Source of the DNA: Sulfomarinibacter sp963741385
Lineage (GTDB): Bacteria > Acidobacteriota > Thermoanaerobaculia > Thermoanaerobaculales > Sulfomarinibacteraceae
Assembly: GCA_963741385.1 (NCBI GenBank)
Contig: CAVUHO010000010.1
Span: 1,674,001 to 1,738,000 of the forward strand
Reading direction: 5' to 3'
Length of the DNA stretch: 64,000 nucleotides
Shown here in pieces: positions 8,661-18,014 of the stretch. Every line of letters starts with the position of its first letter. Position 1 is the stretch's first letter. The notes beneath the pieces are model-generated. The model was not told the origin of the DNA. It ran no database searches and saw only the letters and a list, made by a program, of their open reading frames with translations. Made by a program: the position numbers and the translations under genes.

Positions 8661-11296
8661 GAGCCCCCCCTCTCCTCGAGACTCATGGCGGTTTCGACGG
8701 CCCATGAGAGAGCCTCGTCTGCGGACACCACACCGTCGACCAGCGCGTCCCGCACCATCATCAGGGTACGGCCGATGCGCGGTCCGGGTGGAACCTCGCA
8801 TTCGAGCAGCTGGCGGCCGGTGACCGGCATCTCCAACCGCGCCGCGGCCTCCGCCGCGTCAGCGAGCGTCCGTCTCGCCCCGAGGGGAACCTGCGCCATC
8901 GCCAGCAGCAGGGGCTCGGGCGGACACGTCTCGACGACCCGCACTCGGCGAGATCGCGGCAGCGAAGGATCTGTCGCGTGGACAATGGCCTCAACCTGGC
9001 CGGGCAGAGCGAGGACGCGATCACGAGCCGAGCCACCGAGCTGCAACCGTTGCGCCAATTGTGCGACGACGTCTGTTCCCGCCTGCACGGCGAGACCACC
9101 GAGAAACAGGATCCACAGGTCAGGGGGCGGTCCGAGACCCTCGAGCTCGTACCACGCCAGCTGGCCCTCCACCTCCATGAGGTGGCTGCGGACCCTCTCG
9201 TCCCAGCGCAGGTCCCGGCAGATGGCGGGCAGCAGACCGAGCCGCGCCACGAGGGCCAGGGCCTCGGTGGGGTGAGCCTCGGTCAGGAGCAACTCGAGTT
9301 CGCGCCGAAGGCGTTGGCCCGAGAGCCGTTCGAACACCCCCTCGGCAAGGGCGGTGGTGATCAGGAGGCGGGTATCGGGGGCGATCGCGAAGTCGAGGCG
9401 GCGGGCATACCGCACCGCACGGAGGGCGCGGGTCGGGTCGTCGATAAAGGACAGGGAGTGGAGGACCCGGATCTCGCGGCGCTGGATGTCCTTGCGGCCG
9501 CCAAAGAAATCGACCAGCTCTCCGTAGCGGTCGCCCTGGAGGGTCACCGCCAGCGAGTTGATGGTGAAGTCGCGGCGGTAGAGATCCTGACGAATCAGGG
9601 ATGTGGCCACCTCGGGCAACGCGGCGGGCGTGCGGTAGAACTCCGTGCGGGCGGAGGCGACATCGACCTTGAGGCCGTGGGGCAGGGTCACCACCGCGGT
9701 CAGAAAAGGCGCATGCGGGTGGTGTCTGCCGTCCAGCTCTTTGGCGAGATCAGTCGCAAAGGCGATGCCGTCCCCCTCGACGACCAGGTCCACGTCCTCG
9801 TTCGGCCGTTCCAGGAGCATATCCCGCACCATGCCGCCGACCAGGTACACCGGCACCCGTTGCTGATCGGCGACGCGGCGCGTCCCGTCGAGCACCCGCT
9901 GCACCCACGGTGGTGCAAACTCGCGGAGCAGGCGGTTGATGGATTGGCTCACCGGGCGGGTACCGGCCATCCGGTTGTCGAGCGCCGAACCCGCGGCGTG
10001 CTGGTGTTCGAAGAGCCGGCGGAACAGCTCCATCCGGGTGATGATGCCCGCCGGTTTCCCGCCATCCTCAACGACGACGAAGCGGTAGGAGCGTTCGAGG
10101 AAGAGATCGCGGAGCGCGTCGAGCGGGGTTGCGGCTGCCACTGTGGGTAGATCGGGCTGCATCACCGAGCTCACCGGCCGCTCGTTCATGGCGTGGCTGA
10201 GAGCGCGGTCGAGGGTCTGCCGGGTGACCAGGCCGACCAGGTTGCCGGAGGTGGTCTCGCGCACCGGCAGGGCGTTGACCCGCAGCTGGTTGATGCGGTC
10301 CTTGGCGTCGGTGACCGTCACCGTGTCGTCGACTGAAAAGATCTTGCGCGCGGCAATGTCGATGGCGGTCGCCGGTGGCGGCATCTCGACGGCGAGCGCT
10401 TCCAAGAGCACCTCGCGCAGCTCCACCGGCATCAGATCGGACACCCTGGCCGAGGCCGCCGTCGGGTGGCCGCCGCCGCCGAACTGCTGGGCGACGCGGC
10501 CGACGTGGAGACCGGGCAGACGGGACCTCAGGATGAGGTTGATGTTGGGCGGGCGGACCAGGAGCACCGCGCCGACCACGATCTCGAAGATCTCCACCCA
10601 CCGGTGGACGACGAATGCGGCCTCCTCGTGGTAGCGGTCGACCTCGATCATCGACAGCGAAACCGGCACCCCGGCGATGTCGATGATTTCGGTGGCCTCG
10701 ACCATGCGGTTGAGCAGTTCGAGTTGCTCCGGCTGGAGCACCTTGAGGACCCAGCGCCGGACCCACGCCAGCGACGCCCCCTGCTCGAGCAGCCAGGCGG
10801 AAATCCGTAGGTCGTCGGGGGTCGTCTCCCGATAGGACAGACCGCCGGTGTCCTCGTAGATGCCCATCAGCATCAGACTCGCTTCGTTGACGGTCGGTTC
10901 GAGACCGCGTTCGCGGTAGAGATCGGCGATGATCGTGCAGGTGGCGCCGACCGGTCTGACGATCGACTCGGCGGCGTCGAGCCCGTCGACTTCTTCCTCC
11001 AGGTGGTGGTCGATGAGAGTGACCGGGCAGCCGTTGGCGGCGATCAGGTCGAAGACCTCGCCGAGCCGGGACGGACTGCGGGTGTCCACCACCACGGCAT
11101 GTTCGATCGGTTCGGTTCGAGCGCGCCGCAGCTTGGCCTCTGGGTACGCGAACTCCGCCTCGGTGAGAAAGCGGCGCACCGCAACTTCCTGCGACCCGGG
11201 GAACACCACCTCGTGGTCCGGGAACAAACGCACCGCGCACACCGCCGCCGCAAACGCGTCGAAATCCGCCGACAGGTGCGTCGTAATGATCTTCAC
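8657..11296 (-). CDS. DHH/DHHA1-CBS-tRNA nucleotidyltransferase (CCA- or A-adding type)
   Basis: An 879-residue multidomain protein. Residues ~1-300 are a DHH/DHHA1 phosphoesterase (VVVDTRSPSRL, TLIDHHLEEEVDG, GGGGHPTAASA). Residues ~310-430 are two CBS domains. From ~480 on there is a class II polymerase-beta-like nucleotidyltransferase with YLVGGMVRDMLLERPNEDVD, holding the metal-binding DxD, then RRDFTINSLAV and the RNA-binding region. Proteins of this architecture in deep-branching bacteria are tRNA A-adding or CCA-adding enzymes; which nucleotide is added cannot be told from sequence alone. It is the first gene of a coupled string with the exported protein and rsmD. The CBS pair suggests adenine-nucleotide sensing. 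Confidence 0.88.
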   Translation of the reverse strand: MKIITTHLSADFDAFAAAVCAVRLFPDHEVVFPGSQEVAVRRFLTEAEFAYPEAKLRRARTEPIEHAVVVDTRSPSRLGEVFDLIAANGCPVTLIDHHLEEEVDGLDAAESIVRPVGATCTIIADLYRERGLEPTVNEASLMLMGIYEDTGGLSYRETTPDDLRISAWLLEQGASLAWVRRWVLKVLQPEQLELLNRMVEATEIIDIAGVPVSLSMIEVDRYHEEAAFVVHRWVEIFEIVVGAVLLVRPPNINLILRSRLPGLHVGRVAQQFGGGGHPTAASARVSDLMPVELREVLLEALAVEMPPPATAIDIAARKIFSVDDTVTVTDAKDRINQLRVNALPVRETTSGNLVGLVTRQTLDRALSHAMNERPVSSVMQPDLPTVAAATPLDALRDLFLERSYRFVVVEDGGKPAGIITRMELFRRLFEHQHAAGSALDNRMAGTRPVSQSINRLLREFAPPWVQRVLDGTRRVADQQRVPVYLVGGMVRDMLLERPNEDVDLVVEGDGIAFATDLAKELDGRHHPHAPFLTAVVTLPHGLKVDVASARTEFYRTPAALPEVATSLIRQDLYRRDFTINSLAVTLQGDRYGELVDFFGGRKDIQRREIRVLHSLSFIDDPTRALRAVRYARRLDFAIAPDTRLLITTALAEGVFERLSGQRLRRELELLLTEAHPTEALALVARLGLLPAICRDLRWDERVRSHLMEVEGQLAWYELEGLGPPPDLWILFLGGLAVQAGTDVVAQLAQRLQLGGSARDRVLALPGQVEAIVHATDPSLPRSRRVRVVETCPPEPLLLAMAQVPLGARRTLADAAEAAARLEMPVTGRQLLECEVPPGPRIGRTLMMVRDALVDGVVSADEALSWAVETAMSLEERGGS

Positions 11297-11358
11297 GCGC
11301 CCATTGTATTGAATTCACGACGCTTTCGGGGTGGTCGACTGAACCCGCCCTTCCGAAA

Positions 11359-11380
11359 TCGCTTCCCGGGAGGAGCCACC
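11359..11380. repeat. 22-bp dispersed repeat, copy 1
   Basis: A 22-base string centred on TCCCGGGA is identical to 44910-44931, 33 kb away. Both copies lie in intergenic DNA. Here it is followed by a small hairpin (GCCACC...GGTGGC). The whole interval 11297-11519 holds no credible gene. Confidence 0.6.
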
Positions 11381-11519
11381 CATGAGGTGGCGGGCATCAT
11401 CGCCTGCGGCGGCCGCTGCCTGCCCGATGTTCTCGAGGGGAACGACGTTCCCGTCTTTTCGATCGCCGGCGACAGTCGAGACCAAGGGACAGGTGATCGC
11501 TGCGGCCCGGCCCAGCGCC

Positions 11520-12704
11520 TCACGCCGATTCGCCGCGCAGGATCTCCAGCGCTTTGTCGCGGTTTGCGAAGGACCCGGCTTTGCCCTGAAAGATGGGGCT
11601 GCGGCCGCCGCCGCGGCCACCCAGGGATTCCGCCACCCGCGGGCCGGTCTCGCCCAGCTCGATCGGAGAATTCTCTCCGGCAGCGACGACGAACAGGAGA
11701 TCGCCGTCACAGGCCGCTGTCAACAGGCTGCATTTCTCCGGCGCCGCCTCGACGAGATGTCGCGCAATCCGCTGCAGGAAGGCCATGTCGCGCTCGTCCC
11801 AGTGGGCATCGACGACCGTTTCGGGGCGGGCGGCGAGGGCTGCGGCCGTCCTGTCGGCCAGTTCCTCCGCGAGACCGCGCGCCGTCCGCGCGAGGTCCTT
11901 TTCTCTGGCCAGCCGGACTTCGACGATACCGGCGAGCTCGTCGTCGCCGGTGCCGAGCAGCGATCTGAGCTCGTGGTTGCGGGTCTCGTGTCCAGCCATC
12001 CGGCGCCGCACCCGGTCGCCGGCGACGAAGAACAGCCGGGTGCCGCCGCGCATGGGCTCGGTGCTCAGCAGACACAGAGTGCCGATTTCGGTCGTGGAGC
12101 GGACGTGCGTGCCGCCGCAGGTATTGAGGTCGAGGCCCTCGATCTCCACCAGCCGGACAGTCCCCGCGAAGCCCTCGGGCAGCCGCCGCGATCGCACGCC
12201 CAGGCGCTCGAAATCAGCCACCTCGGCGGTTTGGTAGTTGACGGTCCTTGCCGTCCGGATCTCGGTCGCACACGCCTCCTCGAGCCGGTCGAGGTCGGTG
12301 CGTTCGAGGAACGGCACGTCGATCTCGATGTCGCTTACGTCGGGTCCGAGATGGAAGGCCGTGGTTCGCCAGCCGAAGTCCCGCAGGGCGACCGCGGTGA
12401 GCAGGTGTTGCGCGGTGTGCTGCTGCATGTGGTCCCACCGCCGCCCCCAGTCGAGCTCGAGGCGCACGGGACCGGTCGCCACCGGTTCTTGAAGATAGTG
12501 GCGGATTTCGTCCCCTGACTTCTGGACGTCCACCACGGGGATGCCAGCGATGGTGCCGCAGTCGGCGGGCTGACCGCCGCCTTCGGGATAGAAGAGGGTG
12601 TCGGCCAGCACGGCATATGGCCGTCCGCCGTCCTCACCCAGCTCGAGCACCTCCGAGTCGAGCTCGGTGACATAGGGGTCGCGATGAAATGCCGGTGTCA
12701 CCAT
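11520..12704 (-). CDS. AlaX-type alanyl-tRNA editing protein with DHHA1 domain
   Basis: A 394-residue trans-editing factor of the AlaX-L type, which hydrolyses Ser- or Gly-tRNA(Ala). The second additional domain of AlaRS is present with its zinc ligands: HTAQH (H96, H100) and CGGTH (C196, H200). An N-terminal TGG-like beta barrel (LFYPEGGGQPADCG) precedes it. The C-terminal part ends like a DHHA1 domain (GGRGGGRSPIFQGKAG). The aminoacylation catalytic domain is absent. The start at 12704 (MVTPAFHRDP) is chosen because the frame upstream overlaps the preceding gene; the ribosome binding site is weak. The stop of the upstream protease-like gene is 16 bases away. Confidence 0.88.
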   Translation of the reverse strand: MVTPAFHRDPYVTELDSEVLELGEDGGRPYAVLADTLFYPEGGGQPADCGTIAGIPVVDVQKSGDEIRHYLQEPVATGPVRLELDWGRRWDHMQQHTAQHLLTAVALRDFGWRTTAFHLGPDVSDIEIDVPFLERTDLDRLEEACATEIRTARTVNYQTAEVADFERLGVRSRRLPEGFAGTVRLVEIEGLDLNTCGGTHVRSTTEIGTLCLLSTEPMRGGTRLFFVAGDRVRRRMAGHETRNHELRSLLGTGDDELAGIVEVRLAREKDLARTARGLAEELADRTAAALAARPETVVDAHWDERDMAFLQRIARHLVEAAPEKCSLLTAACDGDLLFVVAAGENSPIELGETGPRVAESLGGRGGGRSPIFQGKAGSFANRDKALEILRGESA

Positions 12705-12720
12705 GGGAGTGTCGCAAATC

Positions 12721-14241
12721 TCAATTCGACTCGATGATAGTGCGATCCGCAGACAGTGCGCCGCTGTGCAACACCAGGGTGGCGCCAGGGACCGTCGACG
12801 GTTCGTTGCATTCGGTGGTGTCGAGACGTACGGCGCTGACATAGGTATCTCGAAGCAGGTCGTTCCGCTCGAGCCACGTCACCCAGCGCGAGGCGGAGAC
12901 GTTCACCCGCCCGCCGGTTGCGCGTTCCCACCTCGCGGCGGTCCCCGAGGGCGAACACAGCACGGAATCGCCGCTCCTGATCGTGAAGCTGAACATCTGA
13001 TCCGACGGGGTGGTCGCGGACCATCGCACGACGGTGGCGACGACCGAGTTCGGCGACTCTGCCGCAGCGGCCACGACCGCGGCCCGGCTCGAGTTCGAAC
13101 GGGCTTCCGCCACGGTTTTCCGATCGTCCTTGGCGGCTTCACGGAGGCGTGCCTCCCACCGCCCACGGTCGAGGTTGATCTCGAGATCGGGGAGCAGAGC
13201 GCCTCCTTCGCCCACCAGATAGTTGCTGGGGATGACGAGCCAGAGGTTCCTGGATGAGCTCTCTCTGGAGACCACGACACCCGCAGCCCGCCCACAGTCG
13301 TCGAGCAGCGGACCGCCTCTCGCAACGGTGGCGGTGGAAGCGTCGATCTGGAGGTACGACGTCCCGAGGAGACCGCGGTTTGAATCACTGACCGTGGCGC
13401 GCGAAATGATGCTGCCGGCTCCGCCCGGACTGCCGACCAGCACTACAGACTCGTCTCGTTCGAGGCTGGTCGAGTCGACCAACTGCAACGGCCGGCCCCG
13501 CGACCCTGTCGTCCGGACAAGCGCGAGGTTGAGCCAGCTGTCGACGCGAACGACCCTTCCCAGATCCGTGCTGCCGTCGAAGAAACTGACATTGACACTC
13601 GGCACGGCCGGACACACGACGTCGGCGGTTGTCACCACAATCCCATCGCTGACGAAGAAACCCGACCCCGACCTGTTTTCGCAGCTCAAGCCGACGACGG
13701 CGCCCCGAGCGAGATCCTCGAGCGCCTCGCTGCTGAGAGGCCCGGTCTGAAGATTGTGAGCGGCTCGGGTACCACCGCGCCCCAACCCGAACACGGCGGC
13801 GATCAACGCGATGCCGAGGATGATCGCAGCCACAGTTCCGGGCCGATCGGCGACCAGACGGAACATTGACCGTCCAAACCGCGGTTTGGCGGCGGGCGCC
13901 GCCTCCACGGTCTCAGCCGGCCGGGCGAGTTGGTGTGAGATCTGTGTGGCGAGACCGAGCGCCGCGAGCTTTTTCTGACAGGCGACGGCGATCGATTTTG
14001 GAACCGCTGTCACGACGATGCCGGGCGCCGTCTGCAGACGGGATTTCAGGGTCAGAAAGTCGTGCGGTTGCCCGTCGACCTCGATCAGGGTTCGTGCGGC
14101 GTGGTAGGCGGAGCGGTCGTCGGGCGACTCGAACATCGTCAGGAGATCGAACAGCGTCCGACGGTGGCAGTGGGGGCAGCTGCCGGCGCCGGCAGCTATC
14201 GCCCGCCCACAGTGAGGGCAGAGTTGGTTCTCAGCATTCAC
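12721..14241 (-). CDS. Zinc-ribbon membrane protein with inactive trypsin-fold domain
   Basis: A 506-residue protein. Residues 8-25 are a double CPHC zinc ribbon. Residues ~55-105 resemble a small L7/L12-C-terminal-like module. A single membrane helix lies at ~136-154 (TVAAIILGIALIAAVFGLG). A trypsin/HtrA-like fold at ~175-340 has recognisable landmarks, but all three catalytic positions are changed. The His of the usual TNAHVV is Asp (TTADVV, D207), the Asp strand reads WLNLALV (N238), and the usual GNSGGP serine is Arg (VARGGP, R308). So it is a pseudoprotease, probably a binding or scaffold module outside the membrane. The C-terminal ~110 residues are unassigned. It lies just upstream of the AlaX-type gene. 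Confidence 0.8.
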   Translation of the reverse strand: MNAENQLCPHCGRAIAAGAGSCPHCHRRTLFDLLTMFESPDDRSAYHAARTLIEVDGQPHDFLTLKSRLQTAPGIVVTAVPKSIAVACQKKLAALGLATQISHQLARPAETVEAAPAAKPRFGRSMFRLVADRPGTVAAIILGIALIAAVFGLGRGGTRAAHNLQTGPLSSEALEDLARGAVVGLSCENRSGSGFFVSDGIVVTTADVVCPAVPSVNVSFFDGSTDLGRVVRVDSWLNLALVRTTGSRGRPLQLVDSTSLERDESVVLVGSPGGAGSIISRATVSDSNRGLLGTSYLQIDASTATVARGGPLLDDCGRAAGVVVSRESSSRNLWLVIPSNYLVGEGGALLPDLEINLDRGRWEARLREAAKDDRKTVAEARSNSSRAAVVAAAAESPNSVVATVVRWSATTPSDQMFSFTIRSGDSVLCSPSGTAARWERATGGRVNVSASRWVTWLERNDLLRDTYVSAVRLDTTECNEPSTVPGATLVLHSGALSADRTIIESN

Positions 14242-14332
14242 ACACCGATGATATCAAGCGGACGTTGGGAAATCGTCGCAACTACCGGGCTGGGCTTCGC
14301 CGCGGCCGCCCGGCGCTCGTGCCGCCTGTTCG

Positions 14333-16114
14333 TCAATCGGGAGTTGAAAAATCAGCCGCCACCCTCGGGCCGGCCGCGAATCCATCGCGACGCGGATCGC
14401 CGACCCCGGTGAAGGCGCCCATATGCGGAAAATAGGCGGCGACGTTTACGCCGCCGAAAAATGCCGAATCCGCCACAGGGTCAGGTGGGTAACGGAGAAC
14501 ATACATGGTGTCGAACCCCATTCGACGCAACGACTTGACATCGGCCTTGACGATGGGCCGGGCGACTTCGACGCACACCCGGCCCGGGTCGTGAGCGCTA
14601 TTCCAGATCGCTCTGGGTGCCACCACCGCGTCGCGGACATTCATGTGCCGATCAACCAGGTTGGTGATGACCTCGCAGACGGACGGGGGGATCCGGTCGC
14701 TGCCGGCGCTGCCGAGCGCAATCACCGACTCCCGGGTGCGGACGATGGTGGGTGCCATGTTGGTCGGGAAGGTGCCGCCGGGTTGGAGGTAGAGGGGGTT
14801 CTGAGGGTTTTCGAAGTCGAGAAACTCGAGACAGCTGTTGTAGGGGAAACCGAGACCGGCGGTGGCGATCTTGGAACCGAATTGCCGGCACAGGGTCTGA
14901 GTGAGCGAGACCACGTTGCCGTCGCGGTCGATCACCGACACCTGAGTGGTGTGGTCACCGAGGGCCGACGCAGTGCCGCGAGGGCCCAGTTCGCTTTCGG
15001 GAATGGCTCGTCCCGGCGTGATGAGGGCGGCGCGTTCCCGGGCGTGGGCGGGATCGAGGTTGGACGAGCCGAACGGCGGATTCCCGCCCGCAGAGACTCC
15101 GCCCTGATCCGCCTGTGCGAGCCGGGTCGCCTCGATCATGATGTGCAGGCGCTCCGCGGAGTGTTCAGCGATGGTGGTGCTGGGATAGGTCCCGAGAATG
15201 TTGAGAGTCTCTACAACCTCGCCGCCGCCCCCCGGTGGCGGGAAGACCAGGATCTCGGCATCGCGATACCGGGACCGGAGCGGCCTGGCCTCGCGAACGC
15301 GGTACCGGGCGAGATCGATGCTCCGGAGATACCCGCCGTTGGCCTGCATATCGGCGTTGATTTCGGCGGCGATGGCCCCGCGATAAAAGGTCTCGGCGCC
15401 GTCGCTCGCGATCCGCAGCAGGGTCGTGTGGAGGTCGGGGTTGCAGATGGTGTCGCCCGGCCGGCCCAGGTTCTGTCCGTCCTCGAGGACGATAAACCGC
15501 ATGGACTCGGATGCCAGGATCTCCTTCATGTAACCGCTGGCCCACGCGATGCTGTTGGGGCTGAGCCGGTAGCCGCGTGCGGCGTACTCGATGGCAGGTT
15601 CCAGGACCTGGCTGAGCTCCATCGTGCCGTAGTTCTCGAGGGAGTGGACGAGGGTGGCGAGCGTTGTCGGCACCGAGACCACCGTGTAGCCGAAACGGCC
15701 CTCGCTCGCCTTGATGGCCATCAGCTCTTTGTGGTCAACCACGTAGGGCGCCGGCGTCGAACCGTCGACCGCGACGTCTCGTCCATCGGCGGTTGATATC
15801 AACACGTAGGTCAGACCGCCCAGACCAGAGCCGCCCGGATCGGAAACGCCGAGGGTCAAGGCCGCCGCCACTGCTGCGTCGACGGCGTTGCCCCCGTGCT
15901 CGAGCGCCCACACCCCGGCCTGCGTCGCCTCCATCGAGCCGGTGGACACCATGCCGAAATCGGAGCTCGCCTCGACCGCGTACAAAGGCCGGGCGCCGCC
16001 GTGGGCTGGTCGCGCCCTGTCGGCCACCGAACACCCCGCCAGGGAAATCAGGATGGCCGCTGCGGCGATGGATCCTCGAAGAAGCGGTTCGCGGCTTCGG
16101 GAGAATTGGGTCAT
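14333..16114 (-). CDS. Gamma-glutamyltransferase paralogue 1 (lipoprotein)
   Basis: 593 residues, Ntn-hydrolase of the GGT family, which cleaves gamma-glutamyl bonds such as those in glutathione and self-processes into two chains. The start at 16114 (MTQFSRS) gives a lipoprotein signal with lipobox SLAGC (C28). The large-chain signature is EHGGNAVDAAVAAALTLGV. The predicted autocleavage nucleophile is T389 in DHTTQVSVIDRDGN. Usual C-terminal end: FFGGVNVAAYF...GVGDPRRDG. It is the last of four tandem GGT genes, 37 bases after the previous stop, and the most divergent of the four in the middle region. Its substrate is unknown; cephalosporin acylases share the fold. Confidence 0.9.
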   Translation of the reverse strand: MTQFSRSREPLLRGSIAAAAILISLAGCSVADRARPAHGGARPLYAVEASSDFGMVSTGSMEATQAGVWALEHGGNAVDAAVAAALTLGVSDPGGSGLGGLTYVLISTADGRDVAVDGSTPAPYVVDHKELMAIKASEGRFGYTVVSVPTTLATLVHSLENYGTMELSQVLEPAIEYAARGYRLSPNSIAWASGYMKEILASESMRFIVLEDGQNLGRPGDTICNPDLHTTLLRIASDGAETFYRGAIAAEINADMQANGGYLRSIDLARYRVREARPLRSRYRDAEILVFPPPGGGGEVVETLNILGTYPSTTIAEHSAERLHIMIEATRLAQADQGGVSAGGNPPFGSSNLDPAHARERAALITPGRAIPESELGPRGTASALGDHTTQVSVIDRDGNVVSLTQTLCRQFGSKIATAGLGFPYNSCLEFLDFENPQNPLYLQPGGTFPTNMAPTIVRTRESVIALGSAGSDRIPPSVCEVITNLVDRHMNVRDAVVAPRAIWNSAHDPGRVCVEVARPIVKADVKSLRRMGFDTMYVLRYPPDPVADSAFFGGVNVAAYFPHMGAFTGVGDPRRDGFAAGPRVAADFSTPD

Positions 16115-16151
16115 GACACCGTGAAGTGTAACCCGTCGCTGCGGCGGCACC

Positions 16152-18014
16152 TCAGCGAACCGGAGTTCCAACCGAGACCGCGGCGGGGCCCCGTGCCGAA
16201 CCCCATCGCCTGCTGTCGCCGATGCCGACGAAGGTCATGGCATCGGCATCCCAGCCGACGGCGTTGACGCCGCCAAAGAGGACGATCCGCCGGTTCGTTG
16301 GTGGGTAGGGCATTCGCTCGATGTTCTCGTAACCCATGGTCTCCAGGGCATCGACATGGGCCGATGTGATCGCGCCGGCGATTTCGACTGAAGTCTGTGT
16401 TCTCGAGATGCCGGCGGCGAGAACCCGCGGCGCTTCGACGGCCTCGACGAGCCCCATGCCCCGATCCACGAGATTGCTGATGACGCCGGTGATGATCGCC
16501 GGAATGCGGCTGCTGCTCGGCGCCCCGAGCGCGGCCAGGAGATCGCCGTCTTCGGAGAGGACGAGAGTCGGCGCCATGTCGCTCGGGCACTTGACCCGTG
16601 GCTGCAGATAGCCCGGGCACTGGGGTTTGTCGAAGTTGAAGCCCTCGAGCAGGCTGTTGTAGGGAAAGCCGAGACCAGGGGTCACGACCTCGGCGCCATA
16701 GGAGCGGCCGAGCGTCTGGGTGAGCGTCACGACGTTGCCCCACGCATCCGCCACCGAAAGCTGGGTGGTGCTGTCGCCCGTCGGCGCGCACTCGGGATCA
16801 ACGGGCCCCCTGAGCTCGGCGTCGGGAATCGGCAGTCCTTCGGAGATCGACAGGGCACGGCGCCGGGCGTGTTCCTTGGAGAGGTCATCGGGTGACGAGA
16901 ACGCAAGGCCGTCCAGCGTTGCTCCAGAGGCAAGACGATCTGCGAACGCGATGCGGAGGGCCTCGATGAGCAGTTGTTCACGCCACACGGAGTCGTCGGC
17001 CAATAGGCCGGCTGGAATGGCCTCGAGGATGTTGAGGCTTTCGACGATGACTGGGCCTCCACCGGGCGGCGGGAAGGTGATGATGTGGCGGTCGCGATAG
17101 GTGGAGTGGAGGGGCTGGGTTTCGCGAATTCTCAGCATGGCGAGGTCGGTCTTGCGGATAAAACCGCCGTTCGCCTGCATGTCGGCGTCGATCTGGTCGG
17201 CAATGCTCCCCCGGTAGAACGACTCGACTCCCTCGCGTTGAATCCGCCGCAGGGTTCGTGCCAGGTCCGGCCGGCAGCGGACATCGCCGGGCAGCCCGAT
17301 GGCGGCATTCTCGTCGGCCGGTCTGCCGATGAGGGTGTTGTCGCCAAGGGCGATCAGGCGAAGAGAACCGGAGCGCAGAATCCGTTCGTAGTAGACATTG
17401 GTCCACACGATCTGGGTGGGGTTGAGTCGGAAACCTGACTCGGCCACCTCCACCGAGGGCTGGATCAGGTCGGCCATCGGTATGGTCCCGTACCTGGCCC
17501 GCGCGAACTCGAGCACCGCGAGGGTGGTCGGGACCGCCGCCAGCTCATGCCCTTCCATCTGGTCGGCTTGCTTGAGCTCGTGGAGCCTGGAGGGGTCGAC
17601 GGCCCCCGGTGTCGGGGCGGTGCCGTCGATCGCGACGGTGCGGCCGCCGGCGACGCGGACGATCATGTAGGTCATACCGCCGAGCCCCGAGGCGTCCGGG
17701 TCGGCCACTCCGAGCGCGATCGCCGCCGCCACCGCGGCGTCGACGGCGTTGCCGCCGCGCTCGAGGATCTGAACACCGATCTCGGTCGCCTCTGGAGATC
17801 CGCTCGCCACCATCCCGAAGTCCGAGTGCGCAACCGAAGGGTGGAGTGGGGCCGGGAGCGGTTTACCGGTCCGGGCCTCGACCTCAGCCGGGAGGGGTTC
17901 AATGCAGGGACCGGAGGTCGCGGCGGCAATCACCACAGCATAGATGGCGGTCAGCCGAATCGCCCTGTGGGTAATGCCGCGAACATCACAGCTCCAGGGT
18001 GCGTGTTCAGTCAT
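16152..18014 (-). CDS. Gamma-glutamyltransferase paralogue 2
   Basis: 620 residues with an N-terminal signal-like hydrophobic stretch (LTAIYAVVIAAATSG). GGT signature LERGGNAVDAAVAAAIALGV and predicted nucleophile T416 (DSTTQLSVADAWGN). It overlaps the stop of paralogue 3 by the eight bases ATGACTGA, the same junction as between paralogues 3 and 4, so the genes are translationally coupled. The substrate is not predictable, but export to the periplasm is likely. Confidence 0.9.
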   Translation of the reverse strand: MTEHAPWSCDVRGITHRAIRLTAIYAVVIAAATSGPCIEPLPAEVEARTGKPLPAPLHPSVAHSDFGMVASGSPEATEIGVQILERGGNAVDAAVAAAIALGVADPDASGLGGMTYMIVRVAGGRTVAIDGTAPTPGAVDPSRLHELKQADQMEGHELAAVPTTLAVLEFARARYGTIPMADLIQPSVEVAESGFRLNPTQIVWTNVYYERILRSGSLRLIALGDNTLIGRPADENAAIGLPGDVRCRPDLARTLRRIQREGVESFYRGSIADQIDADMQANGGFIRKTDLAMLRIRETQPLHSTYRDRHIITFPPPGGGPVIVESLNILEAIPAGLLADDSVWREQLLIEALRIAFADRLASGATLDGLAFSSPDDLSKEHARRRALSISEGLPIPDAELRGPVDPECAPTGDSTTQLSVADAWGNVVTLTQTLGRSYGAEVVTPGLGFPYNSLLEGFNFDKPQCPGYLQPRVKCPSDMAPTLVLSEDGDLLAALGAPSSSRIPAIITGVISNLVDRGMGLVEAVEAPRVLAAGISRTQTSVEIAGAITSAHVDALETMGYENIERMPYPPTNRRIVLFGGVNAVGWDADAMTFVGIGDSRRWGSARGPAAVSVGTPVR

